From: Suillus spraguei
Lineage: Eukaryota > Basidiomycota > Agaricomycetes > Boletales > Suillaceae
Direction of reading: 5' to 3'
Assembly (NCBI GenBank): GCA_016800925.1
Contig: JABCPU010000036.1
Location: 62,001 to 126,000 of the forward strand
Length of the DNA: 64,000 bases
Positions 34,405-46,274 of this stretch are shown here, piece by piece. A model generated the notes under the pieces. The model was not told where the DNA came from. It did not search any database and saw only the letters and a list, made by a program, of their open reading frames with translations. Position 1 is the stretch's first letter. Every line of letters begins with the position of its first letter. The position numbers and the translations under genes were made by a program.

Positions 34405-36507
34405 AGCAATAATACTGTGTTTGTAGTTATCTTCGCAATGAAAACATCCGAATCTTGACTAGCAATGTTCACATTACGGATCTGACTCTTTTGCTCCCTG
34501 ACCTTGCTGACCATGATGGTACAAAGATGACAGACCTACATGAATTACAAACGCATGCAAGGGGTGCCTTGGAAGAGATGAATGTGTGTGTCGCATTCCA
34601 TATGGCCAATGGTGTGGCTTGAAAGCAAGCACGCAAGGGGTACCCCCGGTTGATATTTCTTGCTCCAACGTCCAAGAAGTCGTCGGGCTCTGTTCCTTTG
34701 GAATCACCGGTCCCTTTCTGCCGCATCCGTCATGGAGTGGTCTCAATTATCGCATGCATGTGAGGCTGCAGATATCTTATACCTACAACATGTCTGACCG
34801 CGCTGGTGAATCGGCAATTAGCTGATGACCGGTGTGAAACCGGTGGGTTCGAAATCGGCCTTCAAAGCTTCGACGTTTTTTTTGTATTCAATTCTTGTCT
34901 ATTGAGAGTAAGACTTCATGTAGGACATTGCTATCTGGTCTCGGGACCCCGTGTCCCGTCACTCAGATGACCGGTTTCAACGTTGCAATAGCAGTCGACG
35001 GCCCGCAAGACATTGTATTCACCGATCAACATCATATCATGATGTCACCTTGCTTGCGGCAAGGTCATATGAAAGTTGCTTTCAAGTTGTGTGTCAATCA
35101 AATGCAGTAGTACCTGAAGAAAATAATAGAGGGTGCCGGTTCGGAGTTTCCAAGCATCTTTCGATTTTTACTACCTCTACCGACTGTCAATTAACTTGAA
35201 ATACCGGCCGGTGGTGGAACATCAAGCTCATAATATTCAAGTAAGGTGCCTGCGCGGCCCTAGTATTTATGATAACCACATGTTCTGTCAGGACTCAGTT
35301 ATATTCACCGATCGCTGATATATGGCACCACCGTGTAGTCTACACTTAAAACTTGCGCTAGCTGGTGCTCCTTACCTCCGAGTGTGGCGTTGACATCAGC
35401 GCCGCCACTGAAAAACTTCCATAGCCTATTCCCACAATCGAAACTTCGGACCGTCAAACGGGCCATGTACATTTTTTTTTCTCATCTCGCTGCTTCTCCG
35501 ACTCTCGATCGATTGATTCCAAGCGCACCTCCTTGTCATCCTACCAATGCAGACTGTGGACCAACATTCAACCACAGTGAGTCACTCATCGTGATATTTC
35601 TCATCGGCTTGACCAGTCTAGACATCACGCACGTTGGAGCTTCGCAAGTTTTTTGATCCGGTAATTCAAGATCTCCGTCAATTCAACGACGCTCTTGAAT
35701 GTTGTATCCCCCACCATCTACGCGTTACGATCTCCGCAACCCCCGAATATGTGAGATATCTACAACCTGACGGGAGATGTCAAGGAGAGGATGGTCTATG
35801 GTATATATACGTAGTCGGGACCATCTGAACATCGAACGATAATGAATTCGAGCGAGGGCGAATAGTACTGAATACCAAACTCTAATAGAGTGCCTCACAT
35901 TCCTTCCTGTCTATGCTGAGCCAGCAGACACATCAACGAGTTCATGTATCATGAGCTGTATTCGCGTGATGTGGCAGATAACGACGAGAGTTTGGCACTT
36001 GAGATTTATACGTGTGAGATGGACTCAGACAAACGGACGATGACAGTGCTGGCGCGGCCTACGCTGTATAACACTAGTGCCAGGTTGGCAGTGGTGATTC
36101 ACATTCTCGCCAGTTTTACAAATCATGTTAGGGTTCAATACGTTCAATGATATTGGTTTTGATCGCTGAAGCAAGTGAAATTTGCCGTTGACTCTACTGA
36201 CTGACCCTAATACTCCCACTGGTCGTACGTCATGCTACAGCGCAGCCTTCACTGGCAACACCTTGTTTATGTCACTAGAATGAAGTCGCAGACGACGAGC
36301 CGTGCGGTGAGTTTCTGCGTTCTTTTTGAATATTTCACTCCCACTCCCATATAAGTATCCTGATACTGCGGATTGTGCTCTCTTTACAACTGCCGTATCT
36401 GCCACTGTCCATGGAAATACTGCCAAGTACTTTGCGATAGCCTCAAATTTGTTTAGTGCCTAATTGTTCCTGTTCAAGGTCCACACTGGCTGCAACATAA
36501 TTCGCAG
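34405..36507. other. Region with weak coding signal only
   Basis: A possible hypothetical gene on the plus strand lies at about 35634-36110: ELRKFFDPVIQDLRQFNDAL and, after a gap, HINEFMYHELYSRDVADNDE and KRTMTVLARPTLYNTSAR look like exons but were not joined. An ATG at 36282 followed by a strong GTGAGT donor at 36309 might be the 5' exon of the downstream monooxygenase (intron then about 200 nt). Nothing else was recognised. Confidence 0.35.
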
Positions 36508-37991
36508 TGTGAGAAGCGGATATGTATCATTGGAGCTGGAGCGGGAGGTCTTGCTGCTCTGAAAGTCATATCAGAGTCCGCTTACTTCAAGTCAGGGAAA
36601 TGGTCGGTCATCGCATATGAGACCCGGAAAAAGGTTGGAGGAATATGGTGAGTTCATACTGCTCCAAAATACACGAACAGTTACTGAGCACTATCCCGTC
36701 CAGGCTTCCTTCCCCGCCAATTGTCGACGCCTACGGTGCTCCCATAACGCCTCTTTATGATTCATTAACTACGAATCTGCCTCATCCTATAATGGCATAT
36801 ACTAGCTATTCCTTTCCGCCAGAGACTCCTTTGTTTCCGTCAGCACATGTGGTACAAACGTATCTCGAGTCGTATGCTGCATACTTCAATCTCCTGTCCC
36901 TCATCAAGTTCGACACCGAGGTATTAGGTGCACGCTGGGAATCAACACAGTGGACAGTAACCCTTTCGGATGGTGGACAATTTGCATATGACCACTTGAT
37001 TGTCGCAAATGGACATTATCACTTACCCCGCATACCAGAAGTGCCAGGGTTGGCAGACTGGATGAAGAATGGTAGAGCCTCTCACTCTGCATGGTATAGA
37101 AAACCTAATTTTCTGGGGGACAAAATACTTGTTGTTGGAGGTGGACCCAGCGGTCAGGACATCGTTTCTGAGATGTGCACAGTATCCTCGGTTGTTGTTC
37201 ATGCTGTCAGTGACCCTGCTGCAACGACGAACGACGCAGGAAAGATTATCCGGAAAAGTCGGCTTATCGAACTCAGGGATAACGGACAAGTAGTTTTTGA
37301 CGATGGCACGACGGAAGATAATATCGACCATTGTATTCTGGCAACAGGATTTCAGATGCATTTCCCTTTCTTGGAGGGAACATCCATGATCGACAAGAAC
37401 ATACCACCAGATTTCCCTCCATTACCTTCCGGCAAGCTTTTCAATTCAACATACCACGTGTTTCCCCTTGCAAAGGATTTATTTCCGCTTCAAGCTCAAT
37501 ATCCTATCTCATCCATCGCTTTCATGGGCCTCATCATAAGGGTCGCGCCTCTGCCACTCATGGAGGCTCAAGCGCATGCGATCGTGCAAGCGTTTTCCGA
37601 TCCTTCATCTCTAGACCCTATCGCAGAAGCAGTCGATATCATTGCTCGTGCTGACAAGATTAAACGTGCTGGCGCTTCAACACATCTAGACATCGCCAAA
37701 GCCTGGTTCCGATTCGACAGGGAAGATCAGTGGAATTACCGAGACGCATTGTATCAGTTTGCGCAGGGTATGGGATCTGGGACTCCACTCATCAAAGTCA
37801 CAGAGTGGGAGAAAGAACTATACGATCTGAAAGTGGAGTTGAGGTCGGGATGGGAAGATTTGGAGAGGTCTGGGGATTCGGGTGAGTGGTTGAGAGACGT
37901 CGGAAAGAATGGAGTGCAGGATTGGGTAGAGCTGATGTATCGTGTGGCGGATTATGCCAGGGGTCGAAAGAACTTGCCGGGAAGATTGTGA
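36508..37991 (+). CDS. Flavin-containing monooxygenase (FMO-like), 5' exon unresolved
   Basis: Exons 36508-36647 and 36704-37991 encode 475 residues, starting inside the FAD fold because the first exon is not fixed. KRICIIGAGAGGLAALKVI is the FAD dinucleotide-binding motif. HSAWYRKPNFLGDKILVVGG is the FMO-identifying region leading into the second, NADPH-binding Rossmann motif GGGPSGQD. DHCILATGFQMHFPFL is the ATG-containing motif near the FAD site. The length and order fit class B FMOs that oxygenate soft nucleophiles (N or S). The intron at 36648-36703 restores the GIWLPSPP join. A candidate start MKSQTTSRA (36282-36308) would splice in phase to CEKRIC. Substrate unknown. Confidence 0.85.
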
Positions 37992-38240
37992 TTGTAGCGC
38001 AGTGCACTCTCGTGTGCATCACTACATAGTATTAGCTCAAGATATCTGTCATAAAGGAACATATCCCTCAACTCCACGAGAGATCGTATAACCACTAGCC
38101 TCCGGCCCGCCGGGCAGTCAGAATGCCACTTGACCTAATACCTGTCTGAGAGTGAGTCACTTTCCTACACTCATATATATGTTATCGTCTTATCACTAGA
38201 AAGTAGCTCACAGATATCTCACCACTACCAGGTAGATAGC

Positions 38241-39931
38241 ATGAGTCCCCAAAGTCCAACATGCCAACTCAACGGTACGCAACTCGTTCATGGTGATCAC
38301 GGACCAGGAAGTGAAGTGGCTCCTTCTATCTCTGTTACCTCGAGTGAGTTCTCCGCTACCTCCCAGGACCGTAGTTCATCGTCTGTGTAGCGTTCAGAGC
38401 TGTACCTTATGACGACCCCGAGGGGCTCGGAGCGATGAACCCCGAGAAACATGTCTATTCCCGCTATTCACAAAATGTCACATCGAGAGTGGAACAGATA
38501 TTGAGCAAAGTTAATGTAGGTCTCAAAGCAAGAATGATTGCAGCATGTCTTATTTGCGTAGCAAGGACATGCAATTACCTATGCATCAGGATTGGCTGCT
38601 GCATTTTCTGTAAGTTGGTGTAACATGTTGATGTGACATGCAGGTGGTAGTGACCCTATGGGTTTACAGGCTCTTGTCCACTTCAAACCCAAACGCATCG
38701 CGATTTCCGGAGGATACATGGGCTGTCACGGCGCCATATCCACTTACATCAAAGGGAGGTTTGCTGATACTCCGATCATTAGCCTAGACGATAAATTTCA
38801 AGAGGGAGATCTTTGCTGGCTTGAGAGCCCCTTGAACCCTACTGGCGAATCCAGGTAAGTCTTTCAGCTGTTTTGATTTGAAAAAAAAGACGATGATCTG
38901 GATCCCTGTCAGAAACATCAAATATTATGCGGACAAGGTATGTTTTAAAAGTACATATCATCAGCGGGGGTGCTCATGTGCCGTCACTAAGATTCATGCT
39001 GTCGGAGGGAAGCTATTAATAGATTCGACTTTCGGTCCTCCGCCTCTTCAATACCCATTCAAATGGGGGGCAGACTGCGTATTTCACAGCGGTATGGTCA
39101 TTTTCATCCCAAGAATGACATGATCTTGACCTGTTACAGGGACGAAGTACTTTGGAGGCCACTCCGATTTGCTCTGTGGAATTATTATCGTGAAGACTGA
39201 GGCTGAACGCGAACAGGTATTTATTGTGGAATTCCCAAACCAACTGAGGCTCATTTTGTTAGCTCTGGCACGATCGTGTGTACATGGGAAATATGATGGG
39301 GTCCCTAGAATCTTGGCTTTTATTACGATCCCTTCGAACGATGCATCTGCGTATCCCGAGGCAGTCGGCAAGTGGCACTGAAATCGCACAATGGCTTAGC
39401 AGAGCCGTTGTTCCAGAGGGTCAAGAGTACGATGGTATTCCCGGTGGAGTGATCACCAAAGTTTGGCACTCTAGCCTCCAGGAGACTGATGCCAATGGGT
39501 TTAACCCTTCGGTACAAATGGAAGGTGGATTCAATGCCTGTTTCTCGATCTTGGTGCGTAAACGCGCGCATAACGCATGATTCTGTCCTCACTCGAATGA
39601 AAGCTTTCAAAAGAAGAGTACGCGGTGAGACTTCCGCACTCACTGGAGTACTTTGTGGTAAGACAATTCCTCGAGTAGAAAGTGAATATGTTAATGACTG
39701 ATGCACCTCAGCCGGCAACCAGTCTCGGTGGTGTTGAGTCTTTGGTAGAGCGGCGCATCAATGCGGATCCAAAGGAAAATCCTCTTCTCGTACGCCTAAG
39801 TATCGGTGTAGAAGAAGTAGCAGTGAGTCTCAGCGTGGTTTACTGGTTTTATTTTTGTTGAACGTTCGCATCTTTAGGACCTGAAGGACGACTTGCGAAG
39901 AGCACTCGTGGAGATATCGAAAGGGAACTAG
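38241..39931 (+). CDS. Cys/Met-metabolism PLP-dependent enzyme (cystathionine gamma-synthase/lyase-like)
   Basis: Starts at 38241 (MSPQSPTCQLNGTQLVHGDH) and is split by many short introns; first exon 38241-38343, acceptor at 38390, stop 39929-39931. In order: TFRAVPYDDPEGLGAMN, YSRYSQNVTSRVEQILS, HAITYASGLAAAFSALVHFK, YMGCHGAISTYIKG, WLESPLNPTGESR, LIDSTFGPPPLQYPF, HSGTKYFGGHSDLLCG (PLP-binding Lys in SGTK), GGVITKVWHSSL, TSLGGVESLVERR and a C-terminal VRLSIGVEEVADLKDDLRRA. This is the fold type I Cys/Met enzyme family. The closest functional class (gamma-synthase, beta-lyase or gamma-lyase) cannot be set by eye. The donor joining VNVG to HAITYAS is weak (GTCTCA). Confidence 0.85.
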
Positions 39932-40172
39932 ATCGAACAGTGCATGAACGTCATACAACTTGTGAAAGCTTGTTGCTCAGTGTGGGGCGGCTGGAAATTG
40001 GCTGGAACAGTGGGAGTACAAATTATGTAGTGTCAATAGTCGGAAATGAATTTGGCTACAAATTGCTTTCAGAAGGCTTTGCCAAATAGAAGTACACACA
40101 ATCCATCATCTGGAATCTGGACGCGTCACGGTCATAAGCCGCGTCAGCTACGCCATTATATATCCAACTACC

Positions 40173-41410
40173 ATGAACTCGATCTTACAGCGTTATTCGA
40201 AGTCAAACGCAAGAAGTCTTTCTAAATCAGAGGAAGACAATGATTTCTCTGATGCAATGTGGGGTTCTCAGGCTGGCTTCGGCACCTTGGCAAAGGGAGT
40301 GCCAGGTTTCGTCGTTCCATCTGTTCCAGAAGTGGGTCTACCATTATTATCCTCAGCAGAGTTAAAAACTACGTGCAACTTTCGCAGCCTGCCGCATTCT
40401 TAAGGTTACACACCGATGATCACGCAGACCCGTCATGCAGAATTAAAATTCAGCATGGAACAACCACACTTGCATTTAGATTCCAAGGCGGCGTCATTGT
40501 TGCTGTCGACTCGCGTGCTACTGCTGGAAGCTACGTTGGTATGTATATATTAAGCAGCATCGTTACTTTTCTAACACAGTCTTTAGCATCTGGAACAGTC
40601 AAGAAAGTCATCGAGATCAACCCTTACTTGTTGGGTACGATGGCTGGCGGTGCTGGTATGAAATCGACCCTCTGTATTTATTGGCTTTGACGCATTCTCT
40701 TCAGCTGATTGTCAGTACTGGGAAACATACCTTGGCATGCATTGTCGATTGCATGAACTCAGAAACCGAGAACGGATATCAGTGTCAGCAGCTAGCAAGT
40801 ACTTGAGCAACCTTGTGTATAGTTATAAGGGCATGGGTTTGAGCATGGTCAGTCTTTGTGTGCAATGTCCCTCACTAAGTACGTTAACAGCTTTTAGGGT
40901 ACGATGATTTGTGGCTGGGACAAGACCGTCAGTGCCAGTGTAAACATATGTATAACCCACAACTGATTCATGTGCTGAAGGGTCCAGCAGTTTTTTACGT
41001 TGACTCTGATGGCACGCGGTTAAAAGGCGATTTGTTCTCAGTGGGTTCGGGAAGCACGTTTGCCTATGGTGTCTTGGATCAGGGATATCGGTGGGACCTT
41101 ACGGACGAGGAAGCTCAAGAATTAGGACGACGAAGTATTTATGCCGCTGGACACCGGGATGCGTTCTCCGGTAATACTTGCAACCTCTATCACGTGAAAG
41201 AAGATGGCTGGAAGTTTATCGGTACGTTGCAGGTCATTTCTCTGTGTTCACTATGATTTACTTTCGTGTTCAGGAAATTACGATGTCACGAAGCTGCACT
41301 ACGAAGGTCCAGGAAACGTCGCTGGCTCACCTGGTCATGGTTACGGTTATGACCTGCGTGTGGAAGGACGCAGTTCAGCCAACCCTCCTGAAGCGCCAGC
41401 GCCAGCGTGA
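40173..41410 (+). CDS. PRE2: 20S proteasome subunit beta5 (Pre2)
   Basis: Seven exons: 40173-40331, 40388-40538, 40587-40655, 40705-40847, 40898-40927, 40981-41221, 41274-41410; 309 residues. After a propeptide of about 80 residues comes [20 protein letters not shown]. Cleavage after Gly exposes the catalytic Thr1. [20 protein letters not shown] carries Asp17 and Lys33 of the active site, followed by [40 protein letters not shown] and [20 protein letters not shown]. These identify the chymotrypsin-like beta5 subunit. A 30-nt exon encodes [10 protein letters not shown]. It borders island B. Confidence 0.95.
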
Positions 41411-41732
41411 TGCTTTATTGTATAGATGTGTATCCGTAGTAAAAGTCGAACACGTGTCTCCAACCTTTAAATTCGCACGAGGTGCTTTTCTTGGTGCCTG
41501 ATTTCAATTGCCACAACTTCTGTTGCTAGCTGGGCTACAACACCTTTACGACGCAACGACTCAAATTTAGAAGGGTGGGTCGATACAGCGAGTACTTGGT
41601 CGCGGTGCCACGGTGGAGTCGAGTTCACTTAACCCCGTATAACAACGGTGTGCACAACAAAAGACGTTACCTGTGCAATCATGAAACATCTGTTCTCCAA
41701 GTCATCTTAGAATAGTACGACGACTTCAAGCT
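41411..41732. other. Downstream flank of PRE2
   Basis: About 320 bases; no gene. Similarity to the Sac gene starts at about 41733, inside a TGCCAAAACTTCTGCTCC segment shared with 52670. Confidence 0.5.
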
Positions 41733-42703
41733 TTGCCAAAACTTCTGCTCCTAGCGAGCTGACAATGGTTGGCCGTATAGCAGCACCCACGACAGGTCTG
41801 CAACCGAATTATATCGTTCCTCCAGTCCCGCATCCCAATCCTCACGAATACATCGCGTTGATCGCATCAGAGGTTGGTCTACTCATGCGTCCGCATCGTG
41901 CGGAACTGCCTTACCCCACGTCATATGTTCGCGTGTCATTGTTGATTGGAAAGAGGGTGTAGTCATCTATGGAATTGTGGGTTTAATAACATTGTTCAAT
42001 GGTAACATGACTTCATCATCTGCTCACCCGTGGTGAAATCAAGACTCAATACTCTCCGGCCAGCCACATACCTCTTAGTCATAACGTCTCGATCTGACGT
42101 CGGACAATGTGAGCTACCTTTATCTTCGAACATAGTAAGACTCTCACGAGGCTCAGTGTTTGATGCCTCGCACTTGATCTATGGTGTGAAAAGCGTTGTA
42201 TCCATACCCCTTGTGAAGGATCGTGCCAAATCAATCCTTTCACGCATGGATCTCGTAACATGTCCGTAAAGAAACCCTCCTTCTTGTGAGCAATATAGAC
42301 GGTCTCCAGGTCTCCGATGAAGGGACCTCGGGGGGGCCTCACGTAAAATTCGCAGACGAAGAGCAAGTAAAGATCTTGACTCCACGCGATCAAGTAAATT
42401 CTCCGTCACAGCGCCGATCGACCTGTCTCACCTGTTCCATCTGGTGCTTGAACTCCTGCTTCCGATGTGTCGATCTCCCATTCTCCGTTATCTACGATTG
42501 CAAATCGATGTCGTTCTGGAGCCGTCTTTCAAAGCGCGTGTCAAGCGTATCCGAAGGAGCAGACATAGGGAGTCTCTTCTCAATGAACGAGAATTACTTT
42601 ATTCCATAATACACGATGCTGAGGGAGTACCTGACAAGGTGATCGATTCCATCATAGCTACAACTGCGTCACCACCGGATAGCTCAGAGGAGCGTAATTC
42701 TGA
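41733..42703 (+). pseudogene. Truncated 5' copy of the Sac-domain phosphatase gene
   Basis: This block closely matches the first 1.03 kb of the Sac gene (about 52671-53697), introns included, so it is a DNA-level duplication and not a retrocopy. The shared part starts 5 bases after the parent ATG and ends in GAGGAGCGTAATTCTGA, where homology stops abruptly. It lacks the catalytic CX5R region. Relative to the parent it has a 52-bp deletion after TATGTTCGCGTGTC (41939 area) that breaks the frame, plus several single-base deletions in the 42250-42575 stretch. An ORF from 41765 codes only 65 residues. It should be non-functional. Confidence 0.9.
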
Positions 42704-43346
42704 TCCTTTTGATTGGAATCTTTGGGAGTAATTCACCTAGATTCACTTAAATTCACCCAAATTCATGTACAATTGTTCGAATTCACGGTAAATTAGCAGC
42801 CTTGTAAATTCATGGTGATTCACGCGGGTAAATTTGAGAGCCTCTGGGAGCATTTAATAGGGGAGTTCACAGTATCTTTTGAAGAAAATCGAAGTACATC
42901 TCGTCTGGTGGCCAAGTTATTGGTGCTGGAGGCTAGCTTTGTGCGTATACTAAGGCTCGCTCTAAAGGTCAGATTACGGATCTATCCAAAGCGTTACATC
43001 GAAACATGCCACCATCACACAAGGCAAGAAATGCTACCTTAACTATGTGAGCCTCGTCGAAGTTCCTCATTGTCCCTCGCTTATGTATATTTCGAACTGC
43101 GTGACTTTTCAAGACTTTTCTAATACACATATGGCCAGAGAATGCATTAACTACGCCATTACATAGATGATATAAGTATAAGTTATATAATTACGACTGA
43201 TAGTGTTTGAACTCCATCAACTTGAAGGGAAAAGTATAACATAGGAATATTAGTCAACCCCCCACTCCGGTGTTCAAGTAGAATCGAGAAGCTGTGTATG
43301 CGAGAATCAGCGTATGTGGCTTGGTAATCGAAAGACAAACTTTAAC
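42704..43346. other. Junction region with ATTCAC-rich stretch
   Basis: Directly after the truncated Sac copy, 42731-42830 carries about seven degenerate copies of (A)ATTCA(C), spaced 10-25 bases apart. The HAM1-like copy 2 block begins near 43297. No gene was seen. Confidence 0.5.
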
Positions 43347-44596
43347 TTACGCTTCGCTGCTCTATCCCTTCTCCTCCTTCGCCTTCTTTTTGCGTTCCGT
43401 CGTTCGATTGACCCATCCGGCTGGATGTCTTACTTGAACCAAAGCGCGGCTATTGTAGACAACCTTGAAACGATACTTGCTCTCCGACGTTTTCATCGAT
43501 GCAGATTCGTCCTTGTGTTGGAACATGGTTAGCGGCAGAACTCAGAAAACCAGTCAACACCCACATTTTGAGATACCTCTTGGCTAGTCGGTCCCTCCTT
43601 CGTCTCTGTCTCCTCCATGCGATCCCTAATGGTGATAAGCTGTCCGTCCAGGTATTCCAGACCAGTCCTGATTGCCTGTGCAACCACCTTCTCCATATGG
43701 CTCTTCACTATAGGTACCAGAAAGAACCTGATAACCTGATATAATGTATCGTGCTGAGAGCCGTCAGTACTAAACTTCAGCGAATGCACCTTGATATGCA
43801 CATCCTTGACTTTGAAGATGGAGCTGTGATCTCTGTCGGCAGGAACGAGATGGATAGTTACTGCCATGCCTTGTCCATCGATGATAGCGTCGGCTATGCC
43901 CGAATCTGATAACCTAAAGCCGGTCTTCTTGCAATAATAGAAGGCAACATTTCGCATGTCCGCCTGGATCTGTGCGAGTGTGATTGTGAACTTGTGATGC
44001 CGTTTATCTGGGACTGGAGTGACGCCTGGGTCCCGTTTTAAAAAAAGTTATCTCCCTCCGTAGATATAACGTTGGGAAACAGGTTCCGTCCTTCAAGACT
44101 GAGATTCTTGACGACAATGTCGTATCCATCGTCGGTATACTCGACACGCGGGATGGGCAAACGTCCGATCTCAAGTGCCAACCTTATTAGCCTCTTGCCC
44201 CAGCAGTTGAACTTTGACGTACTTATTGTATCATCGTAGGCAAAATGACATTTATGATATCACCCCAGAGATCGGCCTTGAACTCCAAACTGCCTTCACT
44301 ATCAAATAGTAGGTCATGCGTCAATCGAGTCCAGTCTTCGCCGAAACGTTTGTTCAAGGGATCTTCTTCCATTGCCGCGAACCATCTGCTAGTGGCAACG
44401 AAAAGGTTGTCAAAATGTTCTTTGTACTTCTCGTCCCAGAAATGACGACCTGACTCGAGGATCTTACTACCCTCAAGGTTGCAATCATTTTTCAGCACGA
44501 AGCTCGCCTTGAATAAAACCTACACCGCCATGAGCATGTTGTGTCGTGTCCATAAATGGCACTTACCTTGCGAATGTACATATTCAACCAGTTCCT

Positions 44597-44790
44597 AAAC
44601 TCATCGTCGCAACGAGCACCATCGATGAGAGCATCAGAAGCGTCAATAACATCATTCATACTAAACTGATCATGGCAACCAGCATCATCGATGAGAACAT
44701 CGGAAGCGTCAGAAACATCATTCATACTAAACTGATCACCGCAACCAGCATCATCGATGGGAACATTGGAAGCGTCAAAAAATGATCCAC
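44597..44790. repeat. 66-bp (22-codon) tandem repeat in HAM1-like copy 2
   Basis: Two full and one partial 66-bp unit containing CATCGATGAGA and CATCATTCATACTAAACT. On the coding strand they translate to repeats of MNDV(S/I)DASD(V/A)LIDxAxCxDxF. Copy 1 has a single unit. The period is a multiple of three, so the expansion keeps frame. Confidence 0.8.
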
Positions 44791-45371
44791 GCTGCGGTTT
44801 GTGAAACGATCGAACAGGGTACGAAGCTGAGACCAGGCAGCATCAAGTGCCCTATCCTTCAGAAGGATTAGTTAGAGTCGAAACATTTATACTGGTACAA
44901 CACATACCTGCGTGATGGCATTTCTGCGTTCTTTGCCGTGACCAGTAGCAGTTTGACCGTAGGAGGCATATTGCTCAACTTCGCCGAGGAGCCACCTGAT
45001 GGCGTCTTTGTAGTCGTTATGCTTTTGGCACTCAATTATGAACTTCTTGCTATGACAAATGAATTGATCGCGACGATCCCCAGGGAAGTACTCCTTGTCC
45101 AATAACTTGTGTTCGCGATTTTCCTCCTTTTCCCCTGAGCTTTTGAAGATGGAGCGTCGGGTTCAGTGCCTTTCCATCCAGTGACCGATAGATCCGAAGG
45201 TAACTTGCGAACTTTGGAATTGGTGAGGATAAGGGAAAGAATGGTGCGCAGATGGCGAACAGCTAGCAGAACATTGTGTTGAGTACTTTTGCAATTAGGT
45301 AACAAACGCACACGCACTATTCTTGTGGCCTTCATTATGATCGAAGTGTAGGGCGCTGGGGTCCATTATGT

Positions 45372-45560
45372 TCAATGACTGAAACAGCTCGTCTCATAGT
45401 CAGCAAAAAAAAATACTGACGAACCAGAATTTTACCTGGATCACTCGCGACATTTCTCTTGACAAGTTGTCAAAAGGAATATCGCGAGTATTCCAGATAA
45501 AATTCTGGAAAAGTTTATCGGCATTTTTCTCGCCGACTATGACATGAGCTGTTTCAATGA
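45372..45560. repeat. Long imperfect inverted repeat inside HAM1-like copy 2
   Basis: Two arms of about 95 bases meet with almost no loop at about 45465-45466 (GACAAGTTGTC). The right arm is normal exon 2 coding sequence (ETAHVIVGEKNADKLFQNF on the minus strand); the left arm is its inverted, diverged copy. Copy 1 has no such arm. Confidence 0.8.
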
Positions 45561-46048
45561 TTTCACAAGCATCTTGAATAAGTTTTCGTCCATCTGGAGA
45601 CAGCTTGTTCTCATCCGATGATGATGTCTTCAGCAAATACTGCAGTGTCTCATCTATTTGATGGTTGTCTGGCATGCTCCCTTGGAAAAATGCTTCCATC
45701 ATGCCATAGAAGTTGATCTGGTTGATGGACGATTGAGTAAATATCGTTACGACTATTTCAATGAAAAACTCACTTTCCCGGAGATATCAGCCTCCTTGGC
45801 AGCCTTGTCTGTTGGTGGGGCAACAGAGCCTGCCTTTGGCCGCTCTAAAGTATCTTTGGTTACTGGCGGGAGAGACGTAGTAAAGTAAAGAGGGTTTCTT
45901 GTAGTGTTTTCGACCGGTTATAACGCGACGTCATTCAATTCAGACCAACCAATGGCAACACTTCTCTCAACACTTTGCCTATTTTGGACTCCAACTGCCA
46001 GTCTTGGAAGATCTTCAATCGCATGATGAAACTAAGGATTCAACGAAA

Positions 46049-46274
46049 TGTCAAGATCTGAAGAGGCTCGGACTAGGGATGAGGGACAAGAACGAAGACT
46101 TCATATTGGGTCAAAAGACTACTAAACAATATTCAACGGTGAGAGGTATTAATATGCTGATTAAGATGGAGAATCAAAGGAAAATGTGTCTGAAGCATGT
46201 ATCAAGAGTGATTGTGTATGTAAAAGAAAAGGATGAGTACGTACGAGAGTGACGTCGATAGTCATATCTTGACA
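46049..46274 (-). repeat. Left LTR (probable 3' LTR)
   Basis: 226 bp, about four-fifths identical by eye to the right LTR, same length, ends TGTCAAGAT...ATCTTGACA. Confidence 0.85.

Larger units (their letters stand above)
43347..45878 (-). pseudogene. HAM1-like protein gene, copy 2, broken
   Basis: Minus-strand homologue of 16651-19156, with the same exon blocks: GSMPDNHQIDETLQYLLKTS, RHLRTILSLILTNSKVRKLP, FGEDWTRLTHDLLFDSEGSL, LPIPRVEYTDDGYDIVVKNL, FKVKDVHIKVHSLKFS, HPAGWVNRTTERKKKAKEEK. Lesions: the start codon is ACG at 45876-45878 where copy 1 has ATG; the T7A4 run at about 44036-44047 needs one more base; a long section with the acidic and glycine-poor linker of copy 1 is missing from the middle (45100-45170). 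An inverted duplication replaces part of the exon 2 border, and a 22-residue segment is repeated three times. The C-terminal half is better preserved than copy 1 (no extra base at the VHIKVHSL join). Probably not translated. Confidence 0.75.

Noticed and set aside
34838..34862. GGTTCGAAATC, resembling a tRNA B box
   Set aside because: No A box or cloverleaf could be built around it.
42855..42880. GGGGAGTTCACAGTATC, similar to the left TIR of the MITE at 52404
   Set aside because: No matching right end or TA duplication nearby.
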